64,000 nt of DNA. Source: Loxodes magnus. Taxonomy: Eukaryota > Ciliophora > Karyorelictea > Loxodida > Loxodidae. The notes under the pieces were generated by a model, which was not told where the DNA came from, ran no database searches, and was given only the letters and a program-made list of their open reading frames with translations. Shown piece after piece: positions 28,017 through 39,845 of the stretch (the first letter of the stretch is position 1; each line of letters starts with the position of its first letter). The stretch lies in contig CAMPDV010000016.1 of assembly GCA_946699065.1 (NCBI GenBank), positions 1,426,001-1,490,000 on the forward strand. Direction: 5' to 3'. The position numbers and the translations under genes are program-made.

Positions 28017-28365
28017 GTCAAGTTTATAATGAACACTGATGATATTAGTTTATTATATATATCCTTACGTCTTATTTGTAATTTTCCCCATTAATGCAAA
28101 TTAAAAATTTTTCGTTTATTTAACTATTTACTTGGGTTAATTTTATATACTTAAGATTAAAATATTAATAAAGCTATATAGTATGAATATTGCTATGTTT
28201 ATGACGATTAACTCTTTTATGAATGTTTATTTAGTATTATAAAGAATAATTAAAATCACTCTTAAAGTGTTTACATATACCATCAAAAGTTTATTAATTG
28301 ATAGTATTTTGATTCATATAGTGATAAATTATTCAAACTTTGATGTTTTTACTTATAAACTTTAA
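28017..28365. other. short spacer between convergent genes
   Basis: AT-rich 3' flanks of the genes ending at 28016 (+) and 28366 (-). No hairpin or other element stands out. Confidence 0.5.
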
Positions 28366-28983
28366 TCATCTAAATTACTGAAGTCTTTTTATTATAAACA
28401 ATTGCTGTTGCTGCTTAAGCTGGAGTTTCTTAGCTTCGTTCAAATGCTACTGTTCCATTTCGTTCTTCTCTTCTTCTAACTGTTAAATTTTGCTTCTGAG
28501 TTACTTTATGATTTGATTTTAATTGCCAAGCTTTTACTCTTATTAATGTAGTTTGAATTCTTAAGTTTTGATTTCATTGCCGATATCTGAGTAGTCAAGC
28601 TTTTATTATTTCTTTAGAACAAATTTTTCTTATTACTTTATTTTCTCTTGCAGCTCCTATATTTATTCATCTATTTCCTTGTTAATTCCTAAGAAGTCAA
28701 GGTTTCCTTTCTGCATATCAATATCAAGTTTCTAATACACCTGATTCTGCTTAATAGACTACAAAAGTTCAATATACTGGAAAAAGGTTTGGGTTGAGTT
28801 TTAATTCATTTTAATATTATCCCTATTAGCCAATTATATTATACTATATACCTTTATTACATCTCCTTCTTATTACTTATACTTACCTAAACGCTCCTAC
28901 ATCTAGCATATTAAATAAGATATTAGATCATAGGGAGTATTGTAAGAATACTGAGGGCAGTTAATAGATTTATTAGTTTTCAT
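28366..28983 (-). CDS. 205-residue coiled-coil protein
   Basis: ATG 28983-28981 to UGA 28368-28366, 206 codons, no intron. The first ~45 residues are mixed (MKTNKSINCPQYSYNTPYDL). From about residue 85 to the end it is a nearly continuous coiled coil (NKEIDEQIQELQEKIKQQ, KIQQLEEEKNEMEQQ, EAKKLQLKQQQQLF). No catalytic or binding motif is present. It is divergent from the gene starting at 29286, leaving only about 300 bp for both promoters. A structural or cytoskeletal role is inference from the coiled coil alone. Confidence 0.75.
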
Positions 28984-29285
28984 TGATGAGAGTAAAATAA
29001 TAGTGTTGATACTTCTAAAGCTACTTTATCAAAAGAGCTTATTTATATATGTAATCACATTCAGTTATAGCTTCAGTATTAAGAGGAAGAGTTTTAGATC
29101 TTTGTGATAGTAGAGGTTAATACATAGACATAGTTAATCGTTTGCTTAGATGAAGTAAGGAAGTATGACGTTTTGCCAACTAACTTCATTTGAAAATATA
29201 ATGGTAAAAGGCTTTTTCTTTTTTTACTTTAATAGACGGAAAAAAGCTATTAATAGTCCAGAATTTGAAAGGGTAAACTCTTTGT
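28984..29285. promoter_or_regulatory. shared upstream region of two divergent genes
   Basis: 302 bp between the ATG at 28983 (-) and the ATG at 29286 (+). It must hold both 5' ends. No specific promoter motif can be named. The + frame is open back to about 29235, so the right-hand gene may start a little earlier through an intron. Confidence 0.35.
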
Positions 29286-30089
29286 ATGGAATTAGAACTA
29301 AAAATCTTAATATTTTAAGCAAGTTAAAAGATGCTTTAGATTTAAGGATTAAATAACGATAACCAACCCATTATTTCAAGTCAACTTCCTAATAAAAACT
29401 ATATTGAAGAAACAATTTAATCTAAGAAGTAAGCATTAAAACTTAAAAACATACTTATTGCACAGATATTAAGAAAGCAACAAGAAGAAAAAACAGAAAT
29501 TTTCAGAATTGAACTATAATCAACTTAGCAAGGAATATAGGAAATTAGTATCTCGATTTTTAAGTTTAAAACTAGTTCTTAAAGTCTTAATTATTACTTA
29601 CATAAGTATCATCATTCAGTGAAAGGTTAACTTAGTATATGTAGCGGACAAAACAAGTTTATATCTTCAAATGTGTCTAGCATTAAAAATTATTAAGTAG
29701 TCATTCCTATAAATTTCTCGGAAAAACTTGGAAAAATCGAAACTTATGACCAAATATTCTTGAGTTAGAAGTTTACTTCTAAATATTAATATAAAAGGAA
29801 CTTAAAATCAAATATTATTAGGATTTACTAAGAAAAAGATAATAAATATTTGTAAAATGCATTTAAATATTAGAGGTATAGAAATAGCAAAAGCAGTTTG
29901 AAAAGTGAAAGAGAAGAGTAGAAGGGGAAAAGAAGTAAGATAAGAAAATAGAAATATTTATAGCTATATAAAAGGAAGTATCTGATTGTAATTAAAAGCT
30001 TCATGAAATAAATACAAGTAAGAGTGGTTCTTTTTAACCAAGCAATCTTAAATACTTTAAAAAGCATATATGAAATATAATCCTATTGA
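29286..30089 (+). CDS. basic Lys/Gln-rich protein, unknown
   Basis: ATG 29286 (MELELKILIFQASQK) to UGA 30087-30089: 268 codons in one frame, 267 residues. The N-terminal half contains a charged helix (KLKNILIAQILRKQQEEKTE). The middle is mixed with Ser and Tyr (SINQVVIPINFSEKLGK-like composition). The C-terminal third is very basic (KSSLKSEREEQKGKRSK). This suggests a nucleic-acid or cytoskeleton binder, but there is no recognised fold. ATG 29165 lies in another frame and appears to be a shadow. An upstream exon cannot be excluded. Confidence 0.6.
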
Positions 30090-30811
30090 TTTATTACTTA
30101 AATCTTTGACATCTAATATGTTGATATATTAAATATAAACCTAAATATAAATACTGATTTGCTGAATATAGATAATAAAGCTTTTAAAGGCTAAGGCTTT
30201 TTATTCAATATTATATTTGAAATATTCAATTTATAAATTAGGTTCAGAATTAAACTCTTTAGCTTATATTCATTTTCTGAGGTTACAAATCCTATTTAAT
30301 AACTGAAATCTTGAATTTTCTGATGATTTAGCTCTAAGATATACTTAGTAGTTTTGAAAGAATATAGTTATCCTTTTGCTTTAAAAATCTATTCTAAAGC
30401 TAGAACTATAAATTTCTAGCTTAAGCAAATAAATCCTCTCAGTTTTTTTATTTCATCCCTAAGAATAAGAAAAGAAGCTTAATATAAAAAATAAAAAAGA
30501 GCTATCATTTCAGTATGGTTAACTACTATAAATCTAAGAGTTTATCTTAGAAGTCTATTTAACTTTAAAAGCATCCAAGATAGTAAGCTAGATTAGAAGT
30601 TAGATTGTAGATATTAATTAAAGTTTAAGCTAAATGATAAAACTAGCAGAGAGTTTAACTGAAGTACTAGAATAAAAAATAAAAGAAAGATAGGAAGAGA
30701 AATAGGTGTTTTTATACTTAGCTAGTACTGTTAAAATAAAGTTTACAAAATAATTTTATTTTGATTTAAACTGATAAGCGAATGCCGTTTTTAGCTTGCA
30801 AATTTTTAATA
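30090..30811. other. AT-rich intergenic region
   Basis: Tandem spacer before the kinase gene. A 40-codon frame from ~30515 is too short to support. Confidence 0.5.
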
Positions 30812-32077
30812 ATGGCTTAAGTTAGAAGTCAAGAGTATTATAAACTTGGCGATCTCTATTTTGAAAAAAAAGAACTAGGTAAAGGAGCTTATGGGAAGGT
30901 TTATAAAGGTTTCTTGAATTTGCCTCATGCCTAAAGATATGAAGTAGCAGTTAAAGAAATTACTAAACTTAAAATAAAATAAAAACCTGAAATGCTTTAA
31001 AGAGAAATTTAGACTATGTGTAGAGTTGTGAGTGAAAATGTCGTGAAACTTTTTTTTGTTGAAGAAACAAAAAGGGCTTATTTTTTCGTGATGGAGTATT
31101 GTTCAGGCGGTGATTTAAGGGCAGCTATTTAGGCAGCTCCTTTGAGTGAGGCTTAGGCTAGAGAATATTTTCGTGATATTGTTGATGGAGTTAGTATAAT
31201 GACATAAGCAGGGATTGTACACCGTGATTTAAAACCTGATAATATAATGCTTAGTTCTAAATCACCTCCTATTTTCGCTAAAATTGCCGATTTCGGACTT
31301 GCTAGGGAATATGATTAATCTCAAATGGATATCACTCCAGGAGTCGGAACTCCTATTTATGCAGCGCCAGAAGTTGTCTAAAATTAAAAAAATTATGTGA
31401 AATCCGATGTTTGGTCATTAGGATGTATTTTATATGAAATGCTAACATAAGTCAAAGCTTTTCAAGCAGCTTCACTACCAGATTTACAATAAAAACATTT
31501 AAAGGGATATGAAAATCTTACCTTCGGACCTCAAATAAGCGAATGTGCAAAGGATTTGCTTAGGAACTTACTTCGTTATGAAATAAATGAAAGATATGAA
31601 GTTAAATAGATACTTAATCATCCCTTTCTTGGTAATTAACCTTATGTCAATATTAACTTAACTTCTTAACCTACTGCTGAAGAACTCTAATTCTGCTAGT
31701 AACTCAAATCTGCTAGAATCTAAAATATAAATAACGTCAACCAACTTAAGTAAGAGCTGAATGCCTCTGATTTCACTGTTTTATGCCTCTATAAACTTCA
31801 TTAAAAGCAAATTTTAGAAGAAATACAAAAGACAGAGTCAGCAATGTCAACAAGTACAAGTTAGGAGTTGAAGGATGAATTAACAATATGCAAACAGCAT
31901 TTACAATAAATTGACAGCTAATTAGAGAGTCTATCCAAAACAGCTAAAATTCCAGCTAACTAGGAAGAGTAAGAATAAGTATCTCAAACTGTAGTCGTAT
32001 TTGAACAAAAATTAGGTCAATATGTAGATACTTCTAAAATAAAAGAAGTTGTACATGAACTTTCAAAAAGCCAATGA
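30812..32077 (+). CDS. ULK/ATG1-like serine/threonine protein kinase
   Basis: ATG 30812 ([17 protein letters not shown]) to UGA 32075-32077: 422 codons, no intron, 421 residues. The kinase domain spans residues ~18-278. It has a glycine loop ([12 protein letters not shown]), VAIK-type lysine (VAVKEI), HRDLKPDN catalytic loop (~137), DFG (~160), APE (~183) and a [11 protein letters not shown] helix. All catalytic residues are present, so it should be an active cytosolic kinase. The closest overall style is ULK/ATG1 or related ciliate kinases, based on the spacing and the [13 protein letters not shown] region. The C-terminal ~140 residues are Gln-rich with coiled-coil character, probably for oligomerisation or partner binding. 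Assignment to the autophagy pathway is inference only. Confidence 0.92.
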
Positions 32078-32879
32078 TATACTTTAAATAAAAACAGATA
32101 TAAATTATTATTGAACAGCATTTTTTTAATCTCCAATTTTTGAAAAGCATAAAACAAATAATCTAAGTTTACTTTATAAAACATAACTTTCTTTTCTTCC
32201 TCAAAAAAATCTAGAAATGTCAAGTAAAAATAGAGACAAAGAGTATATTAAACTATCAATGTTCTAAGTTATTACATAGCTATGTGCTTATTTATATAAT
32301 GTCTATAATATAGTAAAATGTAAAATATAATATCGTTTATATTTGTACTTAATGAGCAGTGTCTCATTTTATATAACCTTCTTTAATATTAAAGCATTTA
32401 ATCAAATATTTTCTTCTTCTATCAAGATACATAATTTGCTATTAAGGCTATTATCAATATCAATAGATAGACTTCTTTTAGTAGTTCTTTGATTGAAAAC
32501 TTATTATTTATTTGCTTATTAGATCATTAGAAATCAAACTACTAGGATCTTCATCCCTCAAGTTTTATATATTATTACAAGTCTCAATTCAGTAGAACCT
32601 AATCAGCAGGGCTTATTGATACAGTAATCTAGAATGTTTTCTAAACTATAAATCAGAACTTATTTAACCTATCATCAAAATCCTAAAAGTAAAGATACTA
32701 AAGTTTAGTCTCTTAAGCATATAAACCAAGAAGGGAAATAAAGAATAAAGGATATTATAAAGGGGAATTAAAATAGAGACTAGAGGATTAGGTTAGAAGC
32801 TTTCAATATTTAGCTTCTTTAAAGTTTAATTTCTTAGACTTTTGAATCTTCTGTCTTTAAAGATTTAAGTTATCTTTAA
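32078..32879. other. AT-rich intergenic region
   Basis: No supported gene. A short minus-strand frame at 32017-32223 overlaps the kinase end and is taken as a shadow. Confidence 0.5.
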
Positions 32880-34103
32880 ATGGCAGGATAATAGATATAG
32901 CTATTAGACTTGAAGTCAGAAGTTATAGACTGAGAAGAGAAGCTTTCTTAGTAGCTAGATATTTTGCTAGAAGTTAAAAAAAATATAACTAGAGTGGGGG
33001 AAATTCCTATTCAGGATAAAAATTAGATTGAAGCTACCTTGACTGAAGCAATGCGTTAAATTAAGAAAACTTGTGAATAGCTTCAAGATTATAGAGAATA
33101 GATTTTACTGATAAATGATGGAAATTTGTTACTGAAGAGAAGAAATAAGCTATTTGAGAAATTCGTATAGTGTATGTAGAAAAGCGATTAACTACTTAAG
33201 ATGAAAGAACTTAAATTTCTTAAATTGGATAGTTAAAGATATTCTTACATGATTGATACTTAATCTTGGGATTTAAAAAGAAACTAAAGTGAAAATAAAG
33301 AAAATTAGAAGCAAAATAAAAAAGCTAGCTTTTCTTAAAGCTAAAGAGCAACTCCACGATCTATATCTAAAATAAACTCAAATAAGTCTAAATAAAATAG
33401 TAATAGGTAAAGCATTAAAAAGTCTAAGATTTACTTATTAAGTTCTTCTAATAAACAAGAGTCAAATGCAAACCAAAACGGAAATATCTTATAATTCTCA
33501 AAGCTTCCTAGAAGACAAATAAGAAAAAGAAAGAGTAGTGTAGATGATAATATTATAAAGCATTAGCTGAAGTATTAAGCTGAATCACATATTCATTTAG
33601 ATTATGGTAACTTTATTAAGATATACTGTAGAAGAGTAAATTCAGAACCTTAATGAAAAGAACAGATAGATGCAATAATAAATCAATGATGTGTAAACTG
33701 TCTCCTAAATTTCTACCAGAGAAATTTAATTCCTCAAAACCTAAATTATGAAAATTGCTCTGGACAATGAAAGGCTAATCAAGTTTCTTGAAAGTGGAGG
33801 AAGTATTTAAGACACTGAGCAAGTATTTTAGTTATAACAATAAAAAGCTAAAGTCAATTTAGATATGCAACAGAAAGGATTTTTAAGTCCTAAAGCACGC
33901 GAATCTTCTAACTAAAATAGAGATATTAATTCCTTAGCTAACTCTGACTGAACGATGTCTAAATTACCTAAGTAATATAGCCTATAAGTTTCACCTAAAA
34001 GGTATCTAATTCCATAAAAAGACAACCAAATAGAAAAAGAGTAAGTTTTGTATTATTAATTAGTCCGCCTTATTATGTTAGGGAAAGAATAAATTTTAAT
34101 TGA
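32880..34103 (+). CDS. 391-residue coiled-coil protein with Lys/Ser-rich linker
   Basis: Exons 32880-33606, 33632-34040 and 34064-34103. Introns are 25 nt (33607-33631) and 23 nt (34041-34063, GTAAGT...TTAG). The spliced length is 1,176 nt, 392 codons. Residues 1-110 form one coiled-coil-like helix (MAGQQIQLLDLKSEVIDW). About 110-240 is basic and Ser-rich. About 240-320 is a second coiled coil (EEQIQNLNEKNRQMQQQ, DNERLIKFLESGG). The tail ends DPPYYVRERINFN. In-frame UGA codons at ~32931 and 33949 are Trp; the latter (SDWTMSK) sits 42 codons before the true stop. Without the second intron the frame runs into spacer. No known family; probably cytoskeletal. Confidence 0.8.
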
Positions 34104-34681
34104 TTTTATATTTTAAATACCCAAACAGTCTACAACTTAAAAATGAAAGTCAATTTCTTATCTTTTTCTCTAATTATAGACATTTAGCTATAAATTGTGC
34201 CTAAGAGTAGTAGCAAAACGAAAAGTTGAAAATATAAGAACTCAAAAGTCCTAAGTGATGTTTGTTCTTCATAGAGATGCTGGCATTGAAACTTTTTGAT
34301 GGTTCTCCCTTATCTTAAACTAATCTCCCTTCGATTTTATTAAAAAAGGGTTTCCCTAATTCATACCTAAACAAATTATTTTTATAGATCTAAAGATTTT
34401 TAATTTATATTTAATTAAGTAAAGCACAAAGCATACTACTAGTCAAAATAATAAAAGTAGTTAGCAAGTTTTGCATAGAGTAATACAGCTTAAGAGATTG
34501 TAAGGTATACTAAGTGATTAGGTAATTAATCTTAGATCTGCTTTTATTTTAAAGCTACTTTTAAGATTAATTTTATATATATGATAACTAATTTGCTATA
34601 AATAGCATCAAATTAGAGTCTTTATAATATAAATTTAGGCAAAGTTGAATAATAGAATTTTTAGAAAATATAAAGTTCAAC
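34104..34681. other. spacer between convergent genes
   Basis: AT-rich 3' flanks of the genes ending at 34103 (+) and 34682 (-). Nothing recognised. Confidence 0.5.
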
Positions 34682-36832
34682 TCAAACTTCACTGTAGGAA
34701 ACAGATTTTCCGTTAATAAAAATTGTATCCACTTTACTAACTTTACTCAAAAGTATCTTTTCAATGAGAGAAGGAGCATTCTTAGCATGGAATTTTTTAA
34801 TCCTTGTCACTCCATATTCGTTTTTGCATGATATAATCTTTTAGATTTGCATTTAAGGTAAATTTTCGAATCCCTCAGCTGCGCCTAGTAATCCACCTAC
34901 AATTGCAGAATTTGTGCTTGTTTCACCACCTAAAGTTAGTGTATTTTTTATAGCCTCTAGGATTGATGTTTACTAATATAAGTGATAAAATGCATGAGAT
35001 ATTCCAATGCGACATGAATGAGATTCAGGATATGCATTTGGTAGTTTACCTTGCTCTATTTCTTCAAACCATTATTTAAACTGTGGGAACTTTTCAGAGT
35101 TTTATTCAGCATATTGTTTAGCTGCTTAATAAGCTAAATTTCTATCTCCTTAATTTATAAAAAGTTGCTTCAAAGCTATTAAATACAAAACACAAGCTTC
35201 ATTTGCTTCTTAATCATAATGGGTTAGTTGATTATACATACGAACAGCTGTTTTTAAACTTGTAGCATCTTAGTCCAAACCCCAGATAGCAAAAGCAATA
35301 GTTCTAATTAATAGAGAACTATTTTTATTCAATTCAGTCTATTGTGCCCTTTCAATTGCTTTCCAAGGATTCATTGGTTCTATTTTGCTCACAGTTGGAT
35401 TTATATTACTAATTTTTTATAACAAAGCAGACAAGCCAATTCTATTATTATTATCCATGTTTATTGGATTCATTAGTGTCCAATCTACCATCTCATTTGA
35501 TATTACATCTAGATTTAGTATATCAGGAGATTAAGTGAATGCAATTAATAAAGCTATTAGTAATTCACAATTATCCGAGATTTGTCCTTAACTTGTTCCA
35601 TAAACTCCATCATTGAGCATAATCATAGCTTCATCAATTTATTACTAAGTAGCTTTAAATTTTGTTTATAAGCTAGCTCCCAAACAGTCTCCAAGAAAGC
35701 ATCCAAAAACACTTCCCAAGCATGCTAGGAAAGTACTAGATGCTCTAGCGGGCTCAATAATATTCAATATTTAATCTTTATGATCATATGTTTATCCGCT
35801 AATGTAGTATTTTAAAGAAGAGGGACTTAGATCAAAAATTTGCTATACTAAAGTTTCTAAATCCCTTGGATGTAAGAAGTCAGGTCTTTAGAATCTCTTA
35901 TACTCCACGTTTTTTACTTTAATTATTTTTTCTTAATCAAGATTTGAAAATCCTTGCATTGCTCCGATTACTCCTCCAACGATTGCTAAATTAGTATCTG
36001 TGTCACCTGCTTTTAATATCATTTGTCTAAGAGCAGTATTGTAATTAGTATTGTCTCTTAAAAATCTAAGAGTGTATGTAAAAGCTATTTTACTCCAGCC
36101 CATATTTTGGACACATTCCATTGGAGGCTCTTCTTCTACATGTTTGAGTCATTTATTTAGTTCTTCATCTCCATATTATTGTATGAATTCTTTAACTTCA
36201 TTATATGCTAATTCATTTCTATTGCTCTGATTGAAATTTTTAATTAAACTATGGATTATTAAATGATATGCACATACGCATAACTAAGCTGTCTAATTGC
36301 AATGAGTAATTGATATTTCAAGCTTTACAGCTTTTATCATCTGTTCTACTGGTAAATTCCTAGTCCAGATAGCAAAAGGTGTTGTTCTCATAAGGCATCC
36401 ATTTGAGACGGAATTGCTTGTTTTCTTTGCTGCTTCTATGCTAGATTTTGCCTTTACAGATGGACATAAACTTAAATCTTAAGGAATTTAACGATATCTT
36501 GAAAGGGGTTGTATTGCATTTGCTGTAGTATGTCCTATATCGAAAGGTTTAGAGTCATATCATAATCCATATCATTTAGCAATTAAGTCAAGATGAAGCG
36601 TCTTTCCACCTTCAATCAATCCACGTGCACAACTGATAGCCATTTCACTATCATCTGTAATTTATCCAGGAGAAAGTTTGAAAGGTCCACCACCTGGCAT
36701 AAGCATAGCTTAATCAGCTTATTCTTCTGATACCTATCTTTAAAACTCACAATAAGAACCTAACGAATCTCCTATAAAAGCTCCAAAAACAGAACCAAGA
36801 GCAGCATCTAATTCACTTTAAGGTTAAATCAT
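34682..36832 (-). CDS. tandem ADP-ribosylglycohydrolase (ARH/DraG) protein, second domain degenerate
   Basis: ATG 36832-36830 to UGA 34684-34682: 717 codons, no intron, 716 residues. Two ARH-type domains are fused. Domain 1 (~5-330) has GAFIGDSLGSYCEF, the metal-binding TDDSE (~58, in GQITDDSEMA) and GDTDTN (~277, in LKAGDTDTNLAIVGG), so it should remove ADP-ribose using two magnesium ions. Domain 2 (~358-690) repeats the fold (SVFGCFLGDCLGASL, TLGGETSTNSAIVGGLLGA). It has ISDNCE in place of TDDS and GETST in place of GDTDT, so metal ligands are lost and it is probably a pseudoenzyme. Its role may be structural or regulatory. Neighbouring genes give no functional clue. The family assignment is firm; the substrate is unknown. 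Confidence 0.95.
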
Positions 36833-37611
36833 TTTAAATATAATATCTATCTCATACTACTATTATAATACAGAAAATACAAGAAATGATAATATTATAG
36901 CCAATTATATCTAATAAGTCCTATTTTCAACTATTGCATCTATATTATTCACATAAAACTATCATTCCATCGTATTTTACTATATTCTTTTACTTCTATT
37001 CATAATAAATTATGAAGCATTACGCTAAATTTATGATTTAAAGATTAATTAATAGTTTTATTTTATCAATGCAAGCTTATTAGCTTAAGAGTATATTAGG
37101 TAAGTAGTGTAAATATATAGTTTAACTCTTTATCAAAATCTAGTATAATGAGATTCTAGCTCTACTATTTCCTCTATGCTTCATAAGTTTATTTTAAACT
37201 AATCTACTTTATTCTCCATTTTACTATGCTTTATTTCAAGTCTACCTGTTTTCATTCCTTCTCTAATTCCTCCAAAATATCTTTTTAATGAGTGCTTATG
37301 GAAATAATAGAAGACTCTAAAAATAAACTCAATAATTAGGCTTGAGCAGGTGTAGTCAAAGTTAGTTGAATAATAGAAGCTAGGTATCTTAAAGATTCTA
37401 ATAGATTAGCTTTTATAAGGATGGTAAGATAAAAAGACCTAAAATGAAAGCTCAATCCGTCTCCAATTAGAGATAATAAGAATTAGCTTATTCTAGCTAT
37501 TTAAGTAAAATTGCTTATAGAAATAGAATATAGTAAAAGAAGGATCTTAGGTGTATAGTTTGATACTTAATAATAAGTAAAAAGTTTAAAAGTTTAAAAT
37601 GAAGTCCTAAC
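36833..37611. other. AT-rich intergenic region
   Basis: Lies upstream of the glycohydrolase gene and downstream of the gene at 37612-38700. A 39-codon plus-strand frame at ~37444-37563 was seen but is too short to claim. Confidence 0.45.
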
Positions 37612-38700
37612 TCAGCTAGATAACTACTTAAGAACTGTAGATAGATTCTTTGCATTAACGGTAATCTAAGCTGCAAACATCTTAGTTGCAGCGAAGAATT
37701 ATAATCCGCCTGTCATTGCCTCACCTACGCTCTATTTGAACTTAATAATGTCAACCAATGGGCCTAGTTCAGCTGCTGATGGTATATCTGGAATTGGTAA
37801 TGGGAAGTTTTAGACAATTTCAGCTGGGAGTTCATTTGAACTATCGAAATTGAGCTCAAGCTTTGCACAATGGAACAAATAAGCTGGGACAAGAAGACGT
37901 TTTAAATTTTCATCAAGAGCGTTAGCTAAATCTTATAGAATTTATCTCAAAGCTGTACGATTGCCATTAGAGCAAACACATAAACAGAAGCCCTTTAGTA
38001 ATTCTTTCATTGGTGGACGTTTGGCTTTTAATTCATTAAAGAGAGAACTAGCATCTGTAGCTGCTTTTATGCAAATTTTGACTTCTCCTTCAATGCCCTT
38101 TACATTTTCTGACATTGAAGAAACTGTTTTCAACTAATTTGCTAGAGTTTGCTTAATTGACTCTGGAGCAGTTAAACTAACATAAAGTCCTTCAGCGTCA
38201 ACTTCAACGGTTGGTTTGCCGAGTAATTCGAAAATTGGTAATCCTAGTTATCCTAACATTTCAATGGCAGATTCAGCTTATGCTTTCAATCCCTCAGCTG
38301 CGCTTCCAACTGGAACTTTAATCAAAAGTTTCAACTAGTCAGCTCTTCCACCGCTTGCTGGTTTCATTGTGCTATCCAAGAATTATTTGGAATGTGTGAG
38401 TCCAATATGTACATTGGCTTAGATGCTCAATCCTGGGTTTTCTCCAATGTTACTCTCACCTACAGCAAGCTTTAATTTAAAGCCATTTTTACTGGCGCAG
38501 CATTCTTAGTGGGATGATTCGCACATTTTATAAACTTAAGTGAAAATTTCAATTTAAACAATATATTTCTTATGAAATCTGGTAAACTCCATAATGGCAG
38601 CTTTACCCTTTTACTTAATCTCTATTTCAACTTCACGTTTAAAATTTAAGCAAGTTTATTTATAATGCTTTATAATTAAGAGCTATCCTAATTCTGCCAT
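37612..38700 (-). CDS. 362-residue protein with GC-richer codon use, unknown
   Basis: ATG 38700-38698 to UGA 37614-37612: 363 codons, no intron. No known domain is recognised. The sequence is unusually rich in Ala, Gly, Pro, Glu and Val for this window and low in Asn. Cys clusters occur (SSHQECCASKNGF, GFCLCVCSNGN). Mixed strand and helix segments (SAAEGLKAQAESAIEMLG, PLPIPDIPSAAELGPLVD) are present. Codons such as GCC, CGT, GGC and AAG are much more frequent than in neighbours, as expected for strong translational selection and high expression. There is no signal peptide (MAELGQLLIIKHYKQ). The inference is an abundant soluble protein. Recent transfer is an alternative, but heavy UAA/UAG use for Gln argues for long residence. 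Confidence 0.9.
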
Positions 38701-39272
38701 CTTTACTAGTTTATATTATGAAGGGTAGATCCATATTGATATTTAAGTTACTACCATTATAATTCCTAACTTATGCCTCCATCAGCCCTTTCTGCTTTTC
38801 CTCTTATTGTGCATATATTTCAATCTCCACTATCCAAGTATTACACTTCGCTTTATTTATTAAAAGCAGCAACGCTGCTAGCACTTAGTCTTATTAAGTA
38901 TTAGAGTTGAAGTAAGACAAGACACTAATAGATGAATGATTTAGTAAAGGCTTAAATAACAAACTGAAGCTAAACTAGAAGGATTTGTAATACCTTTATA
39001 AAAAGGGCAACTAACTTGATACATTTAAGTAGTAAATTAGTTTCTAGCGATCAGTAAATCTAAATTAAGTGAAAGATAGGTTGCTTTGTAATATAGATAT
39101 AATACACTAATAGATTATATTATATAATAGTATGATCATTCCAATTTTTATTAGTTATACCAATTGAATGCTTCTAAATTTGAGTCCTTAAAATAGGCCT
39201 CTTCTATGGTTTTAAGTTGAAGCGTTAGAGCTAGCTTATTAAGCTAAACTATATTCGCCTTCTAATATTAAA
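38701..39272. other. AT-rich upstream region with a small inverted repeat
   Basis: 5' flank of the gene at 37612-38700. A short perfect inverted repeat (AGCAG...CTGCT, 5-bp loop) lies near 38865-38880. It could be a hairpin or chance. No gene is seen. Confidence 0.35.
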
Positions 39273-39845
39273 ATGAAGCTTTTAATTATATCAGCTGGAG
39301 AAGTGGAAAAATTAGACTTTTATTCCATTTACGCTCTTCTCTCATAAGTAGATTTAATTATGGCTTTATTAAAGCCTTGCTTGAATTAGTAGGTTAAAGC
39401 AGAAGATTTTTAATAAGCTATAGAAGCAAAAAGTTTAGATGGACAAAAATGAAAGTCTAATGGATTTGTAGAGAGTTTTATCAAGTATAGTTGAAGATTC
39501 GTTTACATTATCAAGAATAAGGAAATATAACTCCATTTATCCATTAAAATCAGTTTCTGTTTAAAGTACATTAAGTATTTTAATTAATAAGCTGAAGATA
39601 GATAAGAGCTAAGCTTCTTAGAAAATGCTTAGTTAAAGAATAGCACAAAGTTAGATTATTAGCCCTTCATTTTATCGGATAATTATAAGGAAATTGCTTT
39701 CAATCATTTACCATTTAACTTAGTAAATAAATATTCTATCATCAGCTAAAAGACTAGATAACCTTTTTATTTTGCTAAATAAAATAACTAAAAAAAGGTT
39801 TATTTAAGCTAGATATTTAAGCTAACTTATTTCCTTACGTTTTGA
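39273..39845 (+). CDS. possible 190-residue protein, weak
   Basis: A frame from ATG 39273 (MKLLIISAGEVEKLDFYSIY) to UGA 39843-39845, 191 codons with two internal UGA. The first ~120 residues have protein-like charged and small residue content (QVKAEDFQQAIEAKSLDGQK). The last third drifts toward spacer-like composition, so the real end may differ. There is no domain. Under this code such a frame can arise by chance, so this is a candidate only. Confidence 0.35.
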
